This document shows, piece after piece, positions 53,711 to 63,748 of a stretch of 64,000 bases of DNA; the first letter of the stretch is position 1, and every line of letters begins with the position of its first letter. Below the pieces are notes generated by a model. That model was not told the DNA's origin and ran no database searches. It saw only the letters and a program-made list of their open reading frames with translations. Source of the stretch: Geopsychrobacter electrodiphilus DSM 16401. Its GTDB lineage: Bacteria > Desulfobacterota > Desulfuromonadia > Desulfuromonadales > Geopsychrobacteraceae. The position numbers and the translations under genes are program-made. The DNA is taken from the NCBI RefSeq assembly GCF_000384395.1, contig NZ_ARWE01000001.1, positions 124,001 to 188,000 of the forward strand, written 5' to 3'.

Positions 53711-54487
53711 ATGAGCAAGGTGAGTGAACACAGATTCAGCCGGCTGAAGCTGCTGGTCGGCGGCGCGGGGATGGCAAGGCTTAAAGGCGCGCGGGTCGCG
53801 GTCTTCGGCATCGGCGGGGTCGGCAGCTATGCGGCGGAGGCGCTGGCACGGGCCGGAGTCGGCCACCTGACCCTGGTCGATTTTGATGAGATCTGCGAGA
53901 CCAACGTTAATCGGCAGATCCATGCCCTGAGCAGCACCATCGGCCAAAAGAAGGTTGAGGCGATGGCGGAACGTTGTCGCCAGATCAATCCCCTGGCCGA
54001 GGTTGTCGCCATCTATCGGTTTTATGATGCCGAGGCGAGTGCCGAGCTGCTCGGACCGGGGTTCGATTATGTCCTCGACTGCATTGATCATATCACCGCC
54101 AAGCTGCATCTGATCCAGAGCTGTCTGGAACGTAAACTGGCAATTATCAGCTCCATGGGCGCGGCCAACAAGATCGACCCCTCCCTGATCAGGGTAGCCG
54201 ACATCAGCAAGACCGAAAAATGCCGTCTGGCGCGGATTATCCGCAAAGAATTGCGCAACCGCGGGATCAACAAGGGGGTGCAGGTGGTCTTCTCGACCGA
54301 AGAGTTCCGCCCCTTAAGCAGCGATACCGCAGCCTGTGCCGAAAATTGTGTCTGTCCCAATAAAGAAGATCAACGCTGGAGTTGTGAAGATCGCCGCGTG
54401 ATCCTTGGGAGTTCGTCGTATATTCCGCCGATCTTCGGCCTGTGCATGGCGGGTGAAGTGATCCGCAAACTGAGTGGAGTGAATTAA
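53711..54487 (+). CDS. tcdA: tRNA threonylcarbamoyladenosine dehydratase
   Basis: Protein of 258 aa of the E1/ThiF superfamily: FGIGGVGSYAAEALARAGVG, DFDEICETNVNRQIHA, and the late CRLARIIRKELR. TcdA uses ATP to cyclise t6A37 of ANN-decoding tRNAs to ct6A. Cysteines near the end (CAENCVCP) are a usual feature of this enzyme family. Its stop abuts the TauE gene. Confidence 0.92.
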   Translation: MSKVSEHRFSRLKLLVGGAGMARLKGARVAVFGIGGVGSYAAEALARAGVGHLTLVDFDEICETNVNRQIHALSSTIGQKKVEAMAERCRQINPLAEVVAIYRFYDAEASAELLGPGFDYVLDCIDHITAKLHLIQSCLERKLAIISSMGAANKIDPSLIRVADISKTEKCRLARIIRKELRNRGINKGVQVVFSTEEFRPLSSDTAACAENCVCPNKEDQRWSCEDRRVILGSSSYIPPIFGLCMAGEVIRKLSGVN

Positions 54488-55243
54488 ATGGATCCTCTGT
54501 ACTGGCAGCTTCCCTTGCTCTTCGCCGTCGGTATTATCGCCGGCATCCTCAATGTCCTGGCCGGCGGCGGTTCACTGCTGACCCTGCCGCTGCTGATTTT
54601 TATGGGCTTGCCCTCGGCGGTCGCTAACGGCACCAACCGTATTGCCATCTTTTGTCAGAATCTCTTCGCCATCCGCGGCTTCCGCAGCCGTGGCGTTTTA
54701 CCCCTGCAGCTTGCCCTGCTCTGCACCCCGCCCGCCCTGCTCGGCAGCTGGTTGGGTGCCAACCTGGCGATCAGCATCGATGACCTGATGTTCAAACGTA
54801 TTCTGGCGCTGGTCATGTTGGGGGTGCTGATCTTCACCGCCCTTGATCCGATGAAGCGTATCCGTCAGCAGGAGGTCGTCTTCGGTTTCTGGCGCAAACT
54901 GATTCTGGTGATCAGTTTCTTCGGCGTCGGCGTTTACGGCGGTTTCGTGCAGGCCGGGGTCGGATTTATCGTGATTACCGCCCTGCTGGTTCACGGTCTC
55001 GATCTGGTTCGGATCAACGCGATTAAGGTTTTTGTCATTTTCTGTTACACCTTCGTGGCCCTCGGCGTCTTCATCTATCATGGCCAGATCAACTATCTGC
55101 TCGGATTTTCTCTGGCCGCAGGCAATTCCATCGGCGGGATGCTCGGCCCGCGTCTGGCGGTGGCCAAGGGGCATGACTGGATCAAAAAGGTGGTCACCCT
55201 TACGGTTGCGGTTTTTGCGCTGAAACTGTTGTTATTCCCATAA
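54488..55243 (+). CDS. TauE/SafE (DUF81) membrane permease
   Basis: Protein of 251 aa with about eight membrane segments in two repeats: GIIAGILNVLAGGGSLLTLP and GVYGGFVQAGVGFIVITALL carry the two conserved glycine-rich halves. The family exports sulfite, sulfoacetate or other sulfonates. It starts one base after the tcdA stop, so translation is coupled. Substrate unknown. Confidence 0.9.
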   Translation: MDPLYWQLPLLFAVGIIAGILNVLAGGGSLLTLPLLIFMGLPSAVANGTNRIAIFCQNLFAIRGFRSRGVLPLQLALLCTPPALLGSWLGANLAISIDDLMFKRILALVMLGVLIFTALDPMKRIRQQEVVFGFWRKLILVISFFGVGVYGGFVQAGVGFIVITALLVHGLDLVRINAIKVFVIFCYTFVALGVFIYHGQINYLLGFSLAAGNSIGGMLGPRLAVAKGHDWIKKVVTLTVAVFALKLLLFP

Positions 55244-55413
55244 TGCAACCCTCGCCCTTAGGTTGACTGCTACTCTGCAGCCACGTATCATAAGGTTTCA
55301 TCTGAAGCTCCCCGGCACGCCGAGTTATTGCTGTTGCGACCGGGGATTTCTGTGTCGAATCGGGTGGTTTCTGTTCCCGAAATTTGGCCCATTATAGAAA
55401 GGACCGTCGGCCG

Positions 55414-55929
55414 ATGGCCGTTCGTACAATTCTGCATTATCCCGAACCTGTGCTGAAAAAGATTTCTAAGCCCGTTGTCCACTTCGACGAAGCGCTCAAA
55501 CAATTGGCCGCCGACATGGTCGAGACAATGTACGATGCTCCCGGTGTCGGGCTGGCTGCACCGCAGGTCGGTGTGCTGCAACGGGTGATCGTGATGGACT
55601 GTTCAGGCAAGGAGAACCCCCCTGACCTGATCGTCGCGGTCAACCCTGTCCTGGTCGAAACTGAAGGAGAATCTTGCGAAGAGGAGGGTTGCCTTTCGGT
55701 ACCGGAGTATTATGCCGTGGTGAAACGCTTCAGCCGGGTGACCATGAACTATCAGGATGTCGATGGCAATCCGCGGCAGCGGCAGGCCGAAGATCTGCTG
55801 GCGGTGGCGATGCAACATGAAATTGACCATCTGCAGGGGATTCTGTTTGTCGACCATCTCTCCCCCTTGAAGAGATCAATCTTCCGCAAAAAATATCAGA
55901 AGCTGATGCAGCAGAGAGACGAAGAATGA
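55414..55929 (+). CDS. def: Peptide deformylase
   Basis: Protein of 171 aa; start at ATG 55414 (MAVRTILHYP), with AAGGA upstream. The three family motifs are GVGLAAPQ, EGCLSVPE and QHEIDHLQG, giving the Cys and two His metal ligands and the catalytic Glu. It removes the formyl group from nascent chains. It is the first gene of the def-fmt operon and overlaps fmt by 4 bp (ATGA). Confidence 0.97.
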   Translation: MAVRTILHYPEPVLKKISKPVVHFDEALKQLAADMVETMYDAPGVGLAAPQVGVLQRVIVMDCSGKENPPDLIVAVNPVLVETEGESCEEEGCLSVPEYYAVVKRFSRVTMNYQDVDGNPRQRQAEDLLAVAMQHEIDHLQGILFVDHLSPLKRSIFRKKYQKLMQQRDEE

Positions 55930-56870
55930 AGCCGCAGGATATCCGCACCGTCTTTATGGGAACCCCTGATTTTGCCTTGGACTGCCTGCGTGGCCTGATT
56001 GAGTTCGGAGTGCAGCTGGTCGGGGTTTACACCCAGCCGGACCGACCCAGGGGGCGTGGCAATAAGCTGGCGCCACCACCGGTCAAGGAGCTGGCGCTGC
56101 AGCACGATCTGCCGGTGTTGCAGCCGCTGAAATTACGCAATCCGGAGGCGGTCGAAGAGTTGCGGGCGCTCAACCCCGATCTTATCGTGGTGGTCGCCTA
56201 TGGCCAGATTCTGCCGCGGGCCGTGCTCGATATCCCCCAATACGGGTGTATCAATGTGCATGCCTCGTTGTTGCCGCTTTACCGCGGTGCGGCTCCGATT
56301 AATAAGGTGATCGTTGATGGCGGCACTGAAACCGGCGTGACCACCATGTTGATGGATGTCGGCCTCGATACCGGCGACATGCTGATCAAGCGGACCCTGA
56401 CCATCGGCCCCGATGAAACCGCCGGGGAGCTGCATGACCGACTGGCTCCCCTCGGGCGGGAGGCGCTGGAGGAAACCCTGCGCCAGTTGTGTGCGGGGAC
56501 TCTGGTAGCTGTGAAGCAGGACGATGACAAAACCTGTTACGCGGCGATGATGAAGAAGGAGGATGGCCTCATCGACTGGAACCTTTCGGCGCAGCAGATT
56601 CATAATCTGGTCCGCGGGCTCAATCCCTGGCCGGCGGCTTACACCAGTCTGAATGGTGAGACACTGAAGGTCAGCCAGACGCGGGTTGAGGCGGGAACCG
56701 GTGAAGCAGGGGCTGTCCTCAGCGCCGATGATCAGGGGCTTTGTGTTGCCTGTGGTGAGGGGGTTCTGCGGATTGGTGCCTTGCAACTACCGGGCAAGAG
56801 GATGATGAACGTCAGCGATTTTCTACGCGGGCACAGGCTGCCGGCAGGCATGCTGTTGGGGAAACAATAG
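55926..56870 (+). CDS. fmt: Methionyl-tRNA formyltransferase
   Basis: Protein of 314 aa: VFMGTPDFALDCL at the start, the catalytic loop NVHASLLPLYRGAAPI, then LMDVGLDTGDML. A C-terminal OB-like domain closes it (about 205-314). It formylates initiator Met-tRNA with 10-formyl-THF. Coupled to def by overlap; the DUF116 gene follows after 5 bp. Confidence 0.97.
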   Translation: MKPQDIRTVFMGTPDFALDCLRGLIEFGVQLVGVYTQPDRPRGRGNKLAPPPVKELALQHDLPVLQPLKLRNPEAVEELRALNPDLIVVVAYGQILPRAVLDIPQYGCINVHASLLPLYRGAAPINKVIVDGGTETGVTTMLMDVGLDTGDMLIKRTLTIGPDETAGELHDRLAPLGREALEETLRQLCAGTLVAVKQDDDKTCYAAMMKKEDGLIDWNLSAQQIHNLVRGLNPWPAAYTSLNGETLKVSQTRVEAGTGEAGAVLSADDQGLCVACGEGVLRIGALQLPGKRMMNVSDFLRGHRLPAGMLLGKQ

Positions 56871-56875
56871 TTTCT

Positions 56876-57664
56876 ATGACCGGATCTGAAAATATTCCAC
56901 AGCCGCGCAAGCGGCTGTTTATCCTTCTATTGGCGGTGGGGGCGGCGCTGGTACTGGGTCTGACTTTTTTGCTCTGGTGGGTGCCGAGCGTCGGTCTTGA
57001 AAATATTCATCCGATATTGCCGGTTGTTTTTGGTGTTATCCTACTGGGCCTGGCGCTGTTTATTGTGGGAGGTCTCGGGCTGCTGATTCTGACCCTGCTG
57101 ACCGGGCGCGACCTGTTTATGCTGCAGTCGTTGCGCGGCCTGGTGGTGCGTTACCTGTTTCCGGCGATAATCTCTCTGGGCAAGCTGTTCGGGGTCGATC
57201 GCGACATGCTGCAGCGCTCGTTTATAGCGCTCAATAACCAGCTCGTACATACCCGCAGGCTGCGGGTTCCCGCTGAGCGGACTCTGATTTTGCTCCCTCA
57301 TTGTATCCAGATGTTCGACTGTGCGATCAAGATCACCGGTGATGTTGAAAAGTGCGTGCGCTGTGACAAGTGTGATATCAGTGGCCTGCTCGGCCTGGCC
57401 CAGAAATTCGGGATTGAGATGGCGGTCGCGACCGGCGGGACCCTGGCGCGTAAACTGATTGTTGAGAAGCGTCCCAAGTTGATTGTCGCGGTTGCCTGCG
57501 AGCGCGATCTGACCTCGGGCATCCGCGACGCCTACCCGCTGCCGGTGGTCGGCATCCTTAATAAACGCCCCAACGGTCCCTGTTTCAATACCCATATTCT
57601 GCTCCCCGAGGTCGAAGAGGTTTTGCAGGAATATGTTCTTCCTGCCGCATCCCGGCCTGGATAG
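56876..57664 (+). CDS. DUF116 membrane protein with cysteine cluster
   Basis: Protein of 262 aa. Two N-terminal membrane segments (about 12-35 and 45-75) precede the DUF116 domain with conserved cysteines: LPHCIQMFDCAIK, KCVRCDKCDISG and AVACERDLTSG. The spacing suggests an iron-sulfur or zinc site. Function unknown; its place between fmt and htpX is a frequent arrangement in Geobacter relatives. Confidence 0.9.
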   Translation: MTGSENIPQPRKRLFILLLAVGAALVLGLTFLLWWVPSVGLENIHPILPVVFGVILLGLALFIVGGLGLLILTLLTGRDLFMLQSLRGLVVRYLFPAIISLGKLFGVDRDMLQRSFIALNNQLVHTRRLRVPAERTLILLPHCIQMFDCAIKITGDVEKCVRCDKCDISGLLGLAQKFGIEMAVATGGTLARKLIVEKRPKLIVAVACERDLTSGIRDAYPLPVVGILNKRPNGPCFNTHILLPEVEEVLQEYVLPAASRPG

Positions 57665-57682
57665 AAAAAGGAGTTAGCGCCA

Positions 57683-58513
57683 ATGAATATCGCAAAAACC
57701 GTCATGTTGATGACCCTGCTGACGCTGGTGCTGGTGTTTGCCGGCGGCGCCCTTGGCGGCCAGGGTGGCGCCCTGTTTGCGTTGGTGCTGGCCGGAGCGC
57801 TGAACATGGGGTCTTACTGGTTTTCCGACAAGGTTGTGATCAAGATGTATCGTGGGCAGCAGGTTCACAGCGGGCCCTTGTTTGAGGTGGTCGCTCAACT
57901 CTGTCAGCGTAATCAGTTCAGTATGCCTCAGGTTTACATGCTCCCGCAGTCGACCCCGAACGCCTTTGCCACCGGACGTAACCCAGAGCACGCCGTGGTT
58001 GCGGCGACCGAAGGGATTCTGCAGGTGCTCAGCCGTGATGAGTTGATGGGGGTGATGGCGCATGAGCTGGCCCATGTCCAGCATCGCGATATTTTGATCG
58101 GTTCGATTGCGGCGACGCTGGCCGGTGCGATTGGCTTTCTGGCGCATATGGCTCAGTGGTCGATGCTCTTTGGTGGCGGGCGGGACAACGAGGACAGCAA
58201 TCCGCTGGGGATGATCTTGCTGATGATCCTGGGGCCGATTGCGGCGATGCTGGTGCAGATGGCGATCTCGCGCTCACGTGAATTTGGCGCGGATGCGGGC
58301 GGTGCGCGTTACTGCGGTAACCCGCGGTTTCTTGCCAGTGCCTTAAGCAAGCTTGAAACGGCCAATCAGCAGCGGCCGATGCCCAAGGTCAATGAAGCGA
58401 CGGCGCATATGTTTATTGTCAGCCCGCTGAGCGGCGGAGGGCTGGCCTCACTCTTTTCGACCCACCCGCCGATGGCCGAACGGATTCGCCGACTCGAAGG
58501 GATGAGCGTCTAA
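57683..58513 (+). CDS. htpX: HtpX-family zinc metalloprotease
   Basis: Protein of 276 aa. The two N-terminal helices, the zinc-binding HELAHVQHRD (about 127-136), a second pair of membrane segments (IGSIAATLAGAIGFLAHM; GMILLMILGPIAAML) and SREFGADAGGARYCG with the third ligand are present. HtpX degrades damaged membrane proteins. Start ATG with AAGGAG upstream. Confidence 0.95.
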   Translation: MNIAKTVMLMTLLTLVLVFAGGALGGQGGALFALVLAGALNMGSYWFSDKVVIKMYRGQQVHSGPLFEVVAQLCQRNQFSMPQVYMLPQSTPNAFATGRNPEHAVVAATEGILQVLSRDELMGVMAHELAHVQHRDILIGSIAATLAGAIGFLAHMAQWSMLFGGGRDNEDSNPLGMILLMILGPIAAMLVQMAISRSREFGADAGGARYCGNPRFLASALSKLETANQQRPMPKVNEATAHMFIVSPLSGGGLASLFSTHPPMAERIRRLEGMSV

Positions 58514-59878
58514 TTGTCTACTGAATATTATCCACTTGATGCGCGGCGCGCCGCCTTCGAGGTGTTGCAAAAGGTCGAACTGGGGGCCTATTCCGATCTG
58601 GCCCTCGACACGCTGCTCAAGCGCAACCGGGGGACCGATCCGCGTGATCGCGCGCTCTTGACCGAACTGGTCTACGGCATTCTGCGGCTGCGCGGGCGAC
58701 TCGATTTTGCCCTGGCCCAGGTCAGTCGTCAGCCCTTTGCCAGGCTCGAATCAGCGGCGCAGCAGCTGCTGCGTATCGGCGCCTACCAGCTGCTGGAGCT
58801 GGAGCGGATTCCGGTGCGTGCGGCGGTGAACGAAACCGTCGAGCTGGCGCGTAAACTCGACCTGGAACGGCTTGCCGGGCTGGTCAACGGCACCCTGCGC
58901 GAACTGGATCGCAAGCGCGATCAGTTGAATTGGCCACCGCCGGAGAAGGTCCGCGAGTATCTGGAGCAGGTCTGCAGTCTTCCTAAATGGCTGGCGCGCG
59001 AGATCATGAGCCAGCTGCCGAATGAGGGCGCACGCAGCTTCGGTGAGGCGCTCAGTCAGGCCGCGCCCATGAGTCTGCGGATCAACGGCTTGAAAACCGA
59101 TGCCGCAGGTTTCAAGGCGGCGCTGGATGGGGCTGGTTTTCAGTATCGGGAGTGCGGCTTCGCTCCCGAGGGTCTTATCATCGAACAGCGTGGCCCGGGC
59201 GGGATTCCGGGGGATGAAGAAGGCTGGTATCAGGTGCAGGATGAGGCGAGTATGCTCATCGCCCATCTGCTTGATCCCCAACCGGGGGAGAAGATTCTCG
59301 ACGCCTGCGCGGCACCCGGGGGGAAAACCACCCATATCGCCGCCCTGACCGGGAATCGCGCCCGGATCCTGGCGCTGGAGAAACACCCCCAGCGGGTGCG
59401 ATTACTGGAGCAGGGGGCGGCGCGGAATGGTTGCACCTGTATCGAAGCGCGCCAATATGATCTGGAAGAGTTCCCCGATTTTCTTGAAATAGACAGTTTC
59501 GACCGGGTGCTGGTCGACGCACCCTGCAGCGGGCTGGGGGTCTTGCGACGTAATCCGGAGAGTCGCTGGACGCGTCAGGCCGCCGAGTTGAAAGTATTGG
59601 CCGAACTGCAGCTGAAGATTCTGTTTAATGTGGCCCCTCTGGTGAAGCGCGGCGGTATATTGCTCTATTCGGTCTGTACTTTCAGTCGTGCTGAAACTAC
59701 CGGGGTCATCGAGACCTTTCTCGAGAATCACCGTGAATTTGACCTTGAGTCGTTTGGTGGGCAGGTTTCAGATCACTGGCAAGCGCTGCTCGACCCTTCG
59801 GGGGCCCTGCGCAGCTTCCCGCATCAGCATGATGGAATGGACGCATTTTTTGCCGTGAAGTTGCGGCGCCAAGCTTGA
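58514..59878 (+). CDS. rsmB: 16S rRNA m5C967 methyltransferase
   Basis: Protein of 454 aa; TTG start directly after the htpX stop. The N-terminal NusB-like domain (about 1-145) has [19 protein letters not shown]. The SAM domain has [15 protein letters not shown], the [15 protein letters not shown] motif IV and the nucleophile Cys in [12 protein letters not shown]. It methylates C967 of 16S rRNA. It overlaps the rpe leader by a few bases. Confidence 0.95.
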   Translation: MSTEYYPLDARRAAFEVLQKVELGAYSDLALDTLLKRNRGTDPRDRALLTELVYGILRLRGRLDFALAQVSRQPFARLESAAQQLLRIGAYQLLELERIPVRAAVNETVELARKLDLERLAGLVNGTLRELDRKRDQLNWPPPEKVREYLEQVCSLPKWLAREIMSQLPNEGARSFGEALSQAAPMSLRINGLKTDAAGFKAALDGAGFQYRECGFAPEGLIIEQRGPGGIPGDEEGWYQVQDEASMLIAHLLDPQPGEKILDACAAPGGKTTHIAALTGNRARILALEKHPQRVRLLEQGAARNGCTCIEARQYDLEEFPDFLEIDSFDRVLVDAPCSGLGVLRRNPESRWTRQAAELKVLAELQLKILFNVAPLVKRGGILLYSVCTFSRAETTGVIETFLENHREFDLESFGGQVSDHWQALLDPSGALRSFPHQHDGMDAFFAVKLRRQA

Positions 59879-59901
59879 ACAAGCAACAGGAGGATCAGCT
59901 G

Positions 59902-60561
59902 ATGGTCAAGATAGCCCCTTCAATACTCTCCGCCGACTTTACCCGCCTGGGTGAAGAGGTTGCGGCCATCGCCGCTGCCGGCGCCGATTATGTCCATGTC
60001 GACGTGATGGACGGTCATTTTGTGCCGAACATCACCATCGGCCCGCTGGTGGTTGATGGGCTGCGTAAGGTGACCGAGCTCCCCTTTGATGTCCATCTGA
60101 TGATCGAGAACCCCGATCTTTATATCCCCGAGTTTGCCCGGGCGGGGGCCGATATCATCACCGTTCATCAGGAGGCAGTGCATCATCTCCACCGTACGGT
60201 GCAATTGATCAAGAGTCAGGGGAAAAGGGCCGGGGTGTCGATCAATCCGGCGACGCCGGTCAGCAGTCTCGAAGTAATTCTTGATGACCTCGATCTGGTT
60301 TTGATCATGTCAGTTAATCCCGGCTTCGGCGGACAATCCTTTATCGAGAACTGTCTGCCTAAGATTGAGCAGTTGCGCAAGATGATCGACGCGCGGGGTC
60401 TGCGGGTCGAACTTGAAGTCGATGGTGGGGTGAAGCCTGATAATATCGGACGGATCGCTGCCGCCGGTGCTGATGTCTTTGTTGCGGGGAGTGCGGTCTT
60501 TTCGATGAGTGACTACGCCGCGACGATCCGCGCGCTGAAGGAGAATGCAGTCCAGAGATGA
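59902..60561 (+). CDS. rpe: Ribulose-phosphate 3-epimerase
   Basis: Protein of 219 aa; ATG 59902 behind GGAGG ([17 protein letters not shown]). Catalytic landmarks are [12 protein letters not shown], the [10 protein letters not shown] loop and VDGGVKPDN. It interconverts ribulose 5-phosphate and xylulose 5-phosphate in the pentose phosphate route. The nudix gene overlaps its stop (ATGA). Confidence 0.97.
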   Translation: MVKIAPSILSADFTRLGEEVAAIAAAGADYVHVDVMDGHFVPNITIGPLVVDGLRKVTELPFDVHLMIENPDLYIPEFARAGADIITVHQEAVHHLHRTVQLIKSQGKRAGVSINPATPVSSLEVILDDLDLVLIMSVNPGFGGQSFIENCLPKIEQLRKMIDARGLRVELEVDGGVKPDNIGRIAAAGADVFVAGSAVFSMSDYAATIRALKENAVQR

Positions 60562-61127
60562 TCGCCGAGCTGAAGGGGGTTCTGGCCGAACCTCAAATCA
60601 AAATCCTGCCTCAGAGACAAATGCGCGCGGCAGCGGTGCTTGTACCCCTACGCCTGTGTGCAGGTGAGCTGCAGCTGATCCTGACCCGGCGGACCGACCA
60701 TCTGACGCATCATGCCGGGGAGATCTCGTTCCCGGGCGGGGGGGTTGAGCCGCTGGATGACGATGACTGGGCGACCGCTCTGCGAGAGACCCGGGAGGAA
60801 ATCGGCGTTGAACCGGATCAGGTCGAGCATCTGGGTCGTCTGAATGACTGTTATTCCATCCATAAATATCGCGTCAGCTGCCATGTCGGCCTGCTTCCAA
60901 CCGAGCTGGAATTCGTGGTTGAGACCGGAGAGATCGCTGAGTTGATCGAGCTTCCGCTGAGAGCCCTTAATAATCCGCAAATCTACCATCAGGAAGACTG
61001 GCAGCATCGCGGGCGGAGTATCCCGGTCGATTTTTACACGCTGGACGGCTATGTGATCTGGGGGATGACGGGGACGATTCTGAAGGATTTATTGCAGCGG
61101 CTTGTGCCTTTGCTTGAACAGGGCTGA
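60558..61127 (+). CDS. NUDIX hydrolase, CoA-pyrophosphatase type
   Basis: Protein of 189 aa with the Nudix box at about 57-80: [20 protein letters not shown] followed by TREEIG. The preceding [20 protein letters not shown] is the UPF0035 signature of coenzyme A pyrophosphatases (NudL). It would cleave CoA to phosphopantetheine and ADP. It overlaps rpe by 4 bp and is the last gene of the operon. Confidence 0.92.
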   Translation: MIAELKGVLAEPQIKILPQRQMRAAAVLVPLRLCAGELQLILTRRTDHLTHHAGEISFPGGGVEPLDDDDWATALRETREEIGVEPDQVEHLGRLNDCYSIHKYRVSCHVGLLPTELEFVVETGEIAELIELPLRALNNPQIYHQEDWQHRGRSIPVDFYTLDGYVIWGMTGTILKDLLQRLVPLLEQG

Positions 61128-61140
61128 GATCTAAATTATG

Positions 61141-61177
61141 ACAGGAGGTCGTGGATATCAAATTTACGGCCTCCTGT
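61141..61177. terminator. Hairpin between convergent nudix and protease genes
   Basis: An 8-bp stem, ACAGGAGG / CCTCCTGT, with a 21-base loop in a 52-bp convergent gap, followed by TATTAATT on the plus strand and by ATAATTT on the minus strand. Confidence 0.5.
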
Positions 61178-61179
61178 TA

Positions 61180-62523
61180 TTAATTGAGCAGATGGTTGAA
61201 GAAACGTCGGGCCTCATCAATCGGGATCGCAAAGGAGGCCTTTTTCTGCTGGTCGTCAGCGCGGCGGATGTTGATCCCCATGACTTGGCCGGAGCTGTCG
61301 AGCAGCGGCCCGCCGGAATTTCCGTCACTGAGCTTGGTGTCGATTCGCAGCAGCGTGGTGCCCTGATATTTTTCGACGCGGGTGATGGTGGTTGGGACAA
61401 CCGACAAGCCGACATCTTCGCCATAACCGATGGCCACCATCGCTTCGCCAACGTGAACACCTGAAGATTGCCCCAGTTGGAGGGGGATCAGGTTTTCGGG
61501 CGCGACAGCGAGCACCGCAATGTCCAGCTTTGGATCACTGAGGATCATGTGGGCTTTCAAGGTGCCGCCCTGCAGGAACTGAAGTTTGATCTCTTCGGCA
61601 CCCTTTACGACATGCAGGCTGGTGACGGCATAGCCGCGGTCAGAGATGATAAAGCCGCTGCCGGTGCTCTTTTCGGTTAAAACCTTGAAAACGCTCGGGC
61701 TGACCTGACGGATCATGTCGGGGAGTTCAAGCTTTTGGGTTGTTGATCGGGTGGTGACGGACTTTGTTTTAGCCGCTCTGGTAGTCGTCGTCAGCGGGGT
61801 CCGTCTGCTGGTGGGGGTGCGATTCAACTCATCGGCAACCTTACGCCAGGACCGCTGCAGCAGTTGCAACGGGAGTTCCGCAAGGATCTGCCTATTCATG
61901 TCAGCCAGGGTTTGGCGGGTCAACTTACGGATCCATTTGACCTCTTGCGACATTTCCTGTGCCCCAAAAAAGCTCCCCTTCAGCGAGGCTTTACTGGTGT
62001 AATCCTTATCGAAAACGCGGATTTTTTCCAGATCTTTATCGACATAGTAGACCACAACATGCCCTTCAAGCATGGCGCTGTAGGTGAACATTTTAACGGG
62101 TGCGGCGAGAAAGCAGGTGCCGAAGGTCGCTAGCGCCGCGAGCGGGCTACCATTACCGAGACCGTAGGTGTAGCGCAGGTCAATCGCTACCAGAAAGGCA
62201 TCGGGCTCCCCTTTCTGGCGAAAACTTTTCTGGTCTTCGATGCGATAACCCGGCAGGACTTTCAGCGGCCCGCGAATGACGGTCTTTTTCAGTCCCTCAG
62301 CGAGGCTATAACCGAAATTTTCCGTTTCGGTGGAGTAGAATTGGTCCAGCGTTTCCTGATAAGAAGTCTCCCACAGGTTTGAATCATAGAGTTGCGGGTC
62401 GAGGGAGGTACTCAGGTAAGCAGGCCGGTTGATCCGTTCATCGGCATGCACATGACAGGGGATGCTGATCAGCGCGAGCAGAAAAAACAGCAACGGGAGG
62501 TATATGCGGGGCTGAAAATACAT
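61180..62523 (-). CDS. Secreted trypsin-like serine protease (DegP-type peptidase domain)
   Basis: Protein of 447 aa; the start at ATG 62523-62521 gives a clean signal peptide (MYFQPRIYLPLLFFLLALIS). A long N-terminal region without a known domain (about 30-265) is followed by an S1C peptidase domain with the triad His in VTSLHVVKG, Asp in DPKLDIAVLAV and Ser in DGNSGGPLL. No PDZ domain is present. It probably works in the cell envelope; the N-terminal half may bind a partner. Confidence 0.9.
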   Translation of the reverse strand: MYFQPRIYLPLLFFLLALISIPCHVHADERINRPAYLSTSLDPQLYDSNLWETSYQETLDQFYSTETENFGYSLAEGLKKTVIRGPLKVLPGYRIEDQKSFRQKGEPDAFLVAIDLRYTYGLGNGSPLAALATFGTCFLAAPVKMFTYSAMLEGHVVVYYVDKDLEKIRVFDKDYTSKASLKGSFFGAQEMSQEVKWIRKLTRQTLADMNRQILAELPLQLLQRSWRKVADELNRTPTSRRTPLTTTTRAAKTKSVTTRSTTQKLELPDMIRQVSPSVFKVLTEKSTGSGFIISDRGYAVTSLHVVKGAEEIKLQFLQGGTLKAHMILSDPKLDIAVLAVAPENLIPLQLGQSSGVHVGEAMVAIGYGEDVGLSVVPTTITRVEKYQGTTLLRIDTKLSDGNSGGPLLDSSGQVMGINIRRADDQQKKASFAIPIDEARRFFNHLLN

Positions 62524-62673
62524 GATCAGGGTCTCGCGTTTAGGGAGCGTTGGACAGACCACGTCGAATTCCAGACTGGTGCTTATGGCGCTGAATCGAG
62601 GTTGTCTAACTATAACGCAGCCTGCAGAAAAACCAATAAAAACTAATGAACTAATGCATGTCTTTCAGCTTGC

Positions 62674-62922
62674 TTACAGGAGCGGGTCAAGTTTCCCCTG
62701 TTCATCCAGGGCAAACAGATCATCGCAGCCGCCAATATGCCGGGTTCCGATGAAAATCTGCGGGACCGTCTGTTGGCCAGTCCGTTGTCTCATCTGTGTT
62801 TCCAGAGCGCTATTTTTAGTGACATCGTGTTCAATGAAGGGGATCCCCTTAATGCTCAGGAGTTCCTTGGCCCGGTGGCAATATGGGCAGTAGTCTTTGG
62901 TGTAAATTTCGGTCTGATTCAT
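62674..62922 (-). CDS. grxC: Glutaredoxin (GrxC type)
   Basis: Protein of 82 aa with the dithiol active site CPYC (YTKDYCPYCHRAKELL), the cis-Pro region QTVPQIFIG and HIGGCDDLFAL. It reduces protein or small-molecule disulfides with glutathione or an equivalent thiol. Transcribed alone, with GGGAGA upstream of the ATG. Confidence 0.96.
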   Translation of the reverse strand: MNQTEIYTKDYCPYCHRAKELLSIKGIPFIEHDVTKNSALETQMRQRTGQQTVPQIFIGTRHIGGCDDLFALDEQGKLDPLL

Positions 62923-63095
62923 GACTTCTCCCAGGAGTGGATTTAAAAATTCGTGTTAGAATGGGCGCTGTCTCGTAGCGCAAGGGCAGAAGTCTATCCA
63001 AAAATTACAAGCATGCAACCTGTTGTCGGGAAAAATCTGCGTGATTTTCCGATTTGCTTTAAACCCCTTATAATCCGATCTCTCCGGGAGGGAAC

Positions 63096-63512
63096 ATGAA
63101 GAAGCTTTTTTATCTGTCAGCCTGTATTCTGAGCCTGATGCTGGCAGGCTGTGCCTCGAAGGTTGATCTTGGCCCCGGTTATCAGCATACCAGCAAGCGA
63201 TTTATGGAGGCGATGCGTTGGCAGGATTACAGGGGGGCTGCGGAGTTCCTGCAGGATGAGTATCGTGCGCAGTTGTTGGAATCTTTTGGGCAGTACAAGG
63301 ATAATCTGCATATCGTCGAGGCGGAATACCTTTTCAGTCAGCTGGACAAAAAAACCGGAACCGCCAAGAGCGAACTGGAATTCAAATATTACCTGCTGCC
63401 GTCGCCCCAGGTTAAGGAATGGCACTGGAAAATCGACTGGGTATTGATTCCGGTCGACGCGAATCAACCCGGGACCTGGCAGGTGCAGGGGGCGCCACCA
63501 ACTTTTCCCTGA
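63096..63512 (+). CDS. Hypothetical lipoprotein
   Basis: Protein of 138 aa with a type II signal peptide and lipobox LAGC (residues 16-19). The mature part is a compact alpha/beta region with KRFMEAMRWQDYRGAAEFL and a final EWHWKIDWVLIPVD. This resembles small NTF2-like lipoproteins but is not assigned. SD GGGAGGG before the ATG. Confidence 0.82.
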   Translation: MKKLFYLSACILSLMLAGCASKVDLGPGYQHTSKRFMEAMRWQDYRGAAEFLQDEYRAQLLESFGQYKDNLHIVEAEYLFSQLDKKTGTAKSELEFKYYLLPSPQVKEWHWKIDWVLIPVDANQPGTWQVQGAPPTFP

Positions 63513-63604
63513 AACTGCCGAAACTAGTGAAAAACATCATATTTTCAATCGGTTAAACTCATCTATGGTAAGCGGTAAAGGCTAAAAATGGCCTTGATTT
63601 TGCT

Positions 63605-63633
63605 TTGCCGTCTGTGGTATCTACCTGCATACT
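63605..63633 (+). promoter_or_regulatory. Candidate promoter of the SfrB-like gene, with leader hairpins
   Basis: TTGCCG (63605-63610) and CATACT (63628-63633) are 17 bp apart. Downstream, two compact hairpins (CCCCTG-CAGGGG near 63684-63697 and ATCTCCC-GGGAGAT near 63704-63726) precede the ribosome site and could influence translation. Confidence 0.35.
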
Positions 63634-63748
63634 GTATACGATTTTCGGGTACTGTAAACCGTTCATTGATCGGGCAATTATCCCCCTGCACAGGGGTTTA
63701 TCGATCTCCCCTTCAAAGGGAGATTGAAGCAGGTTACAGGAGGCCAGT

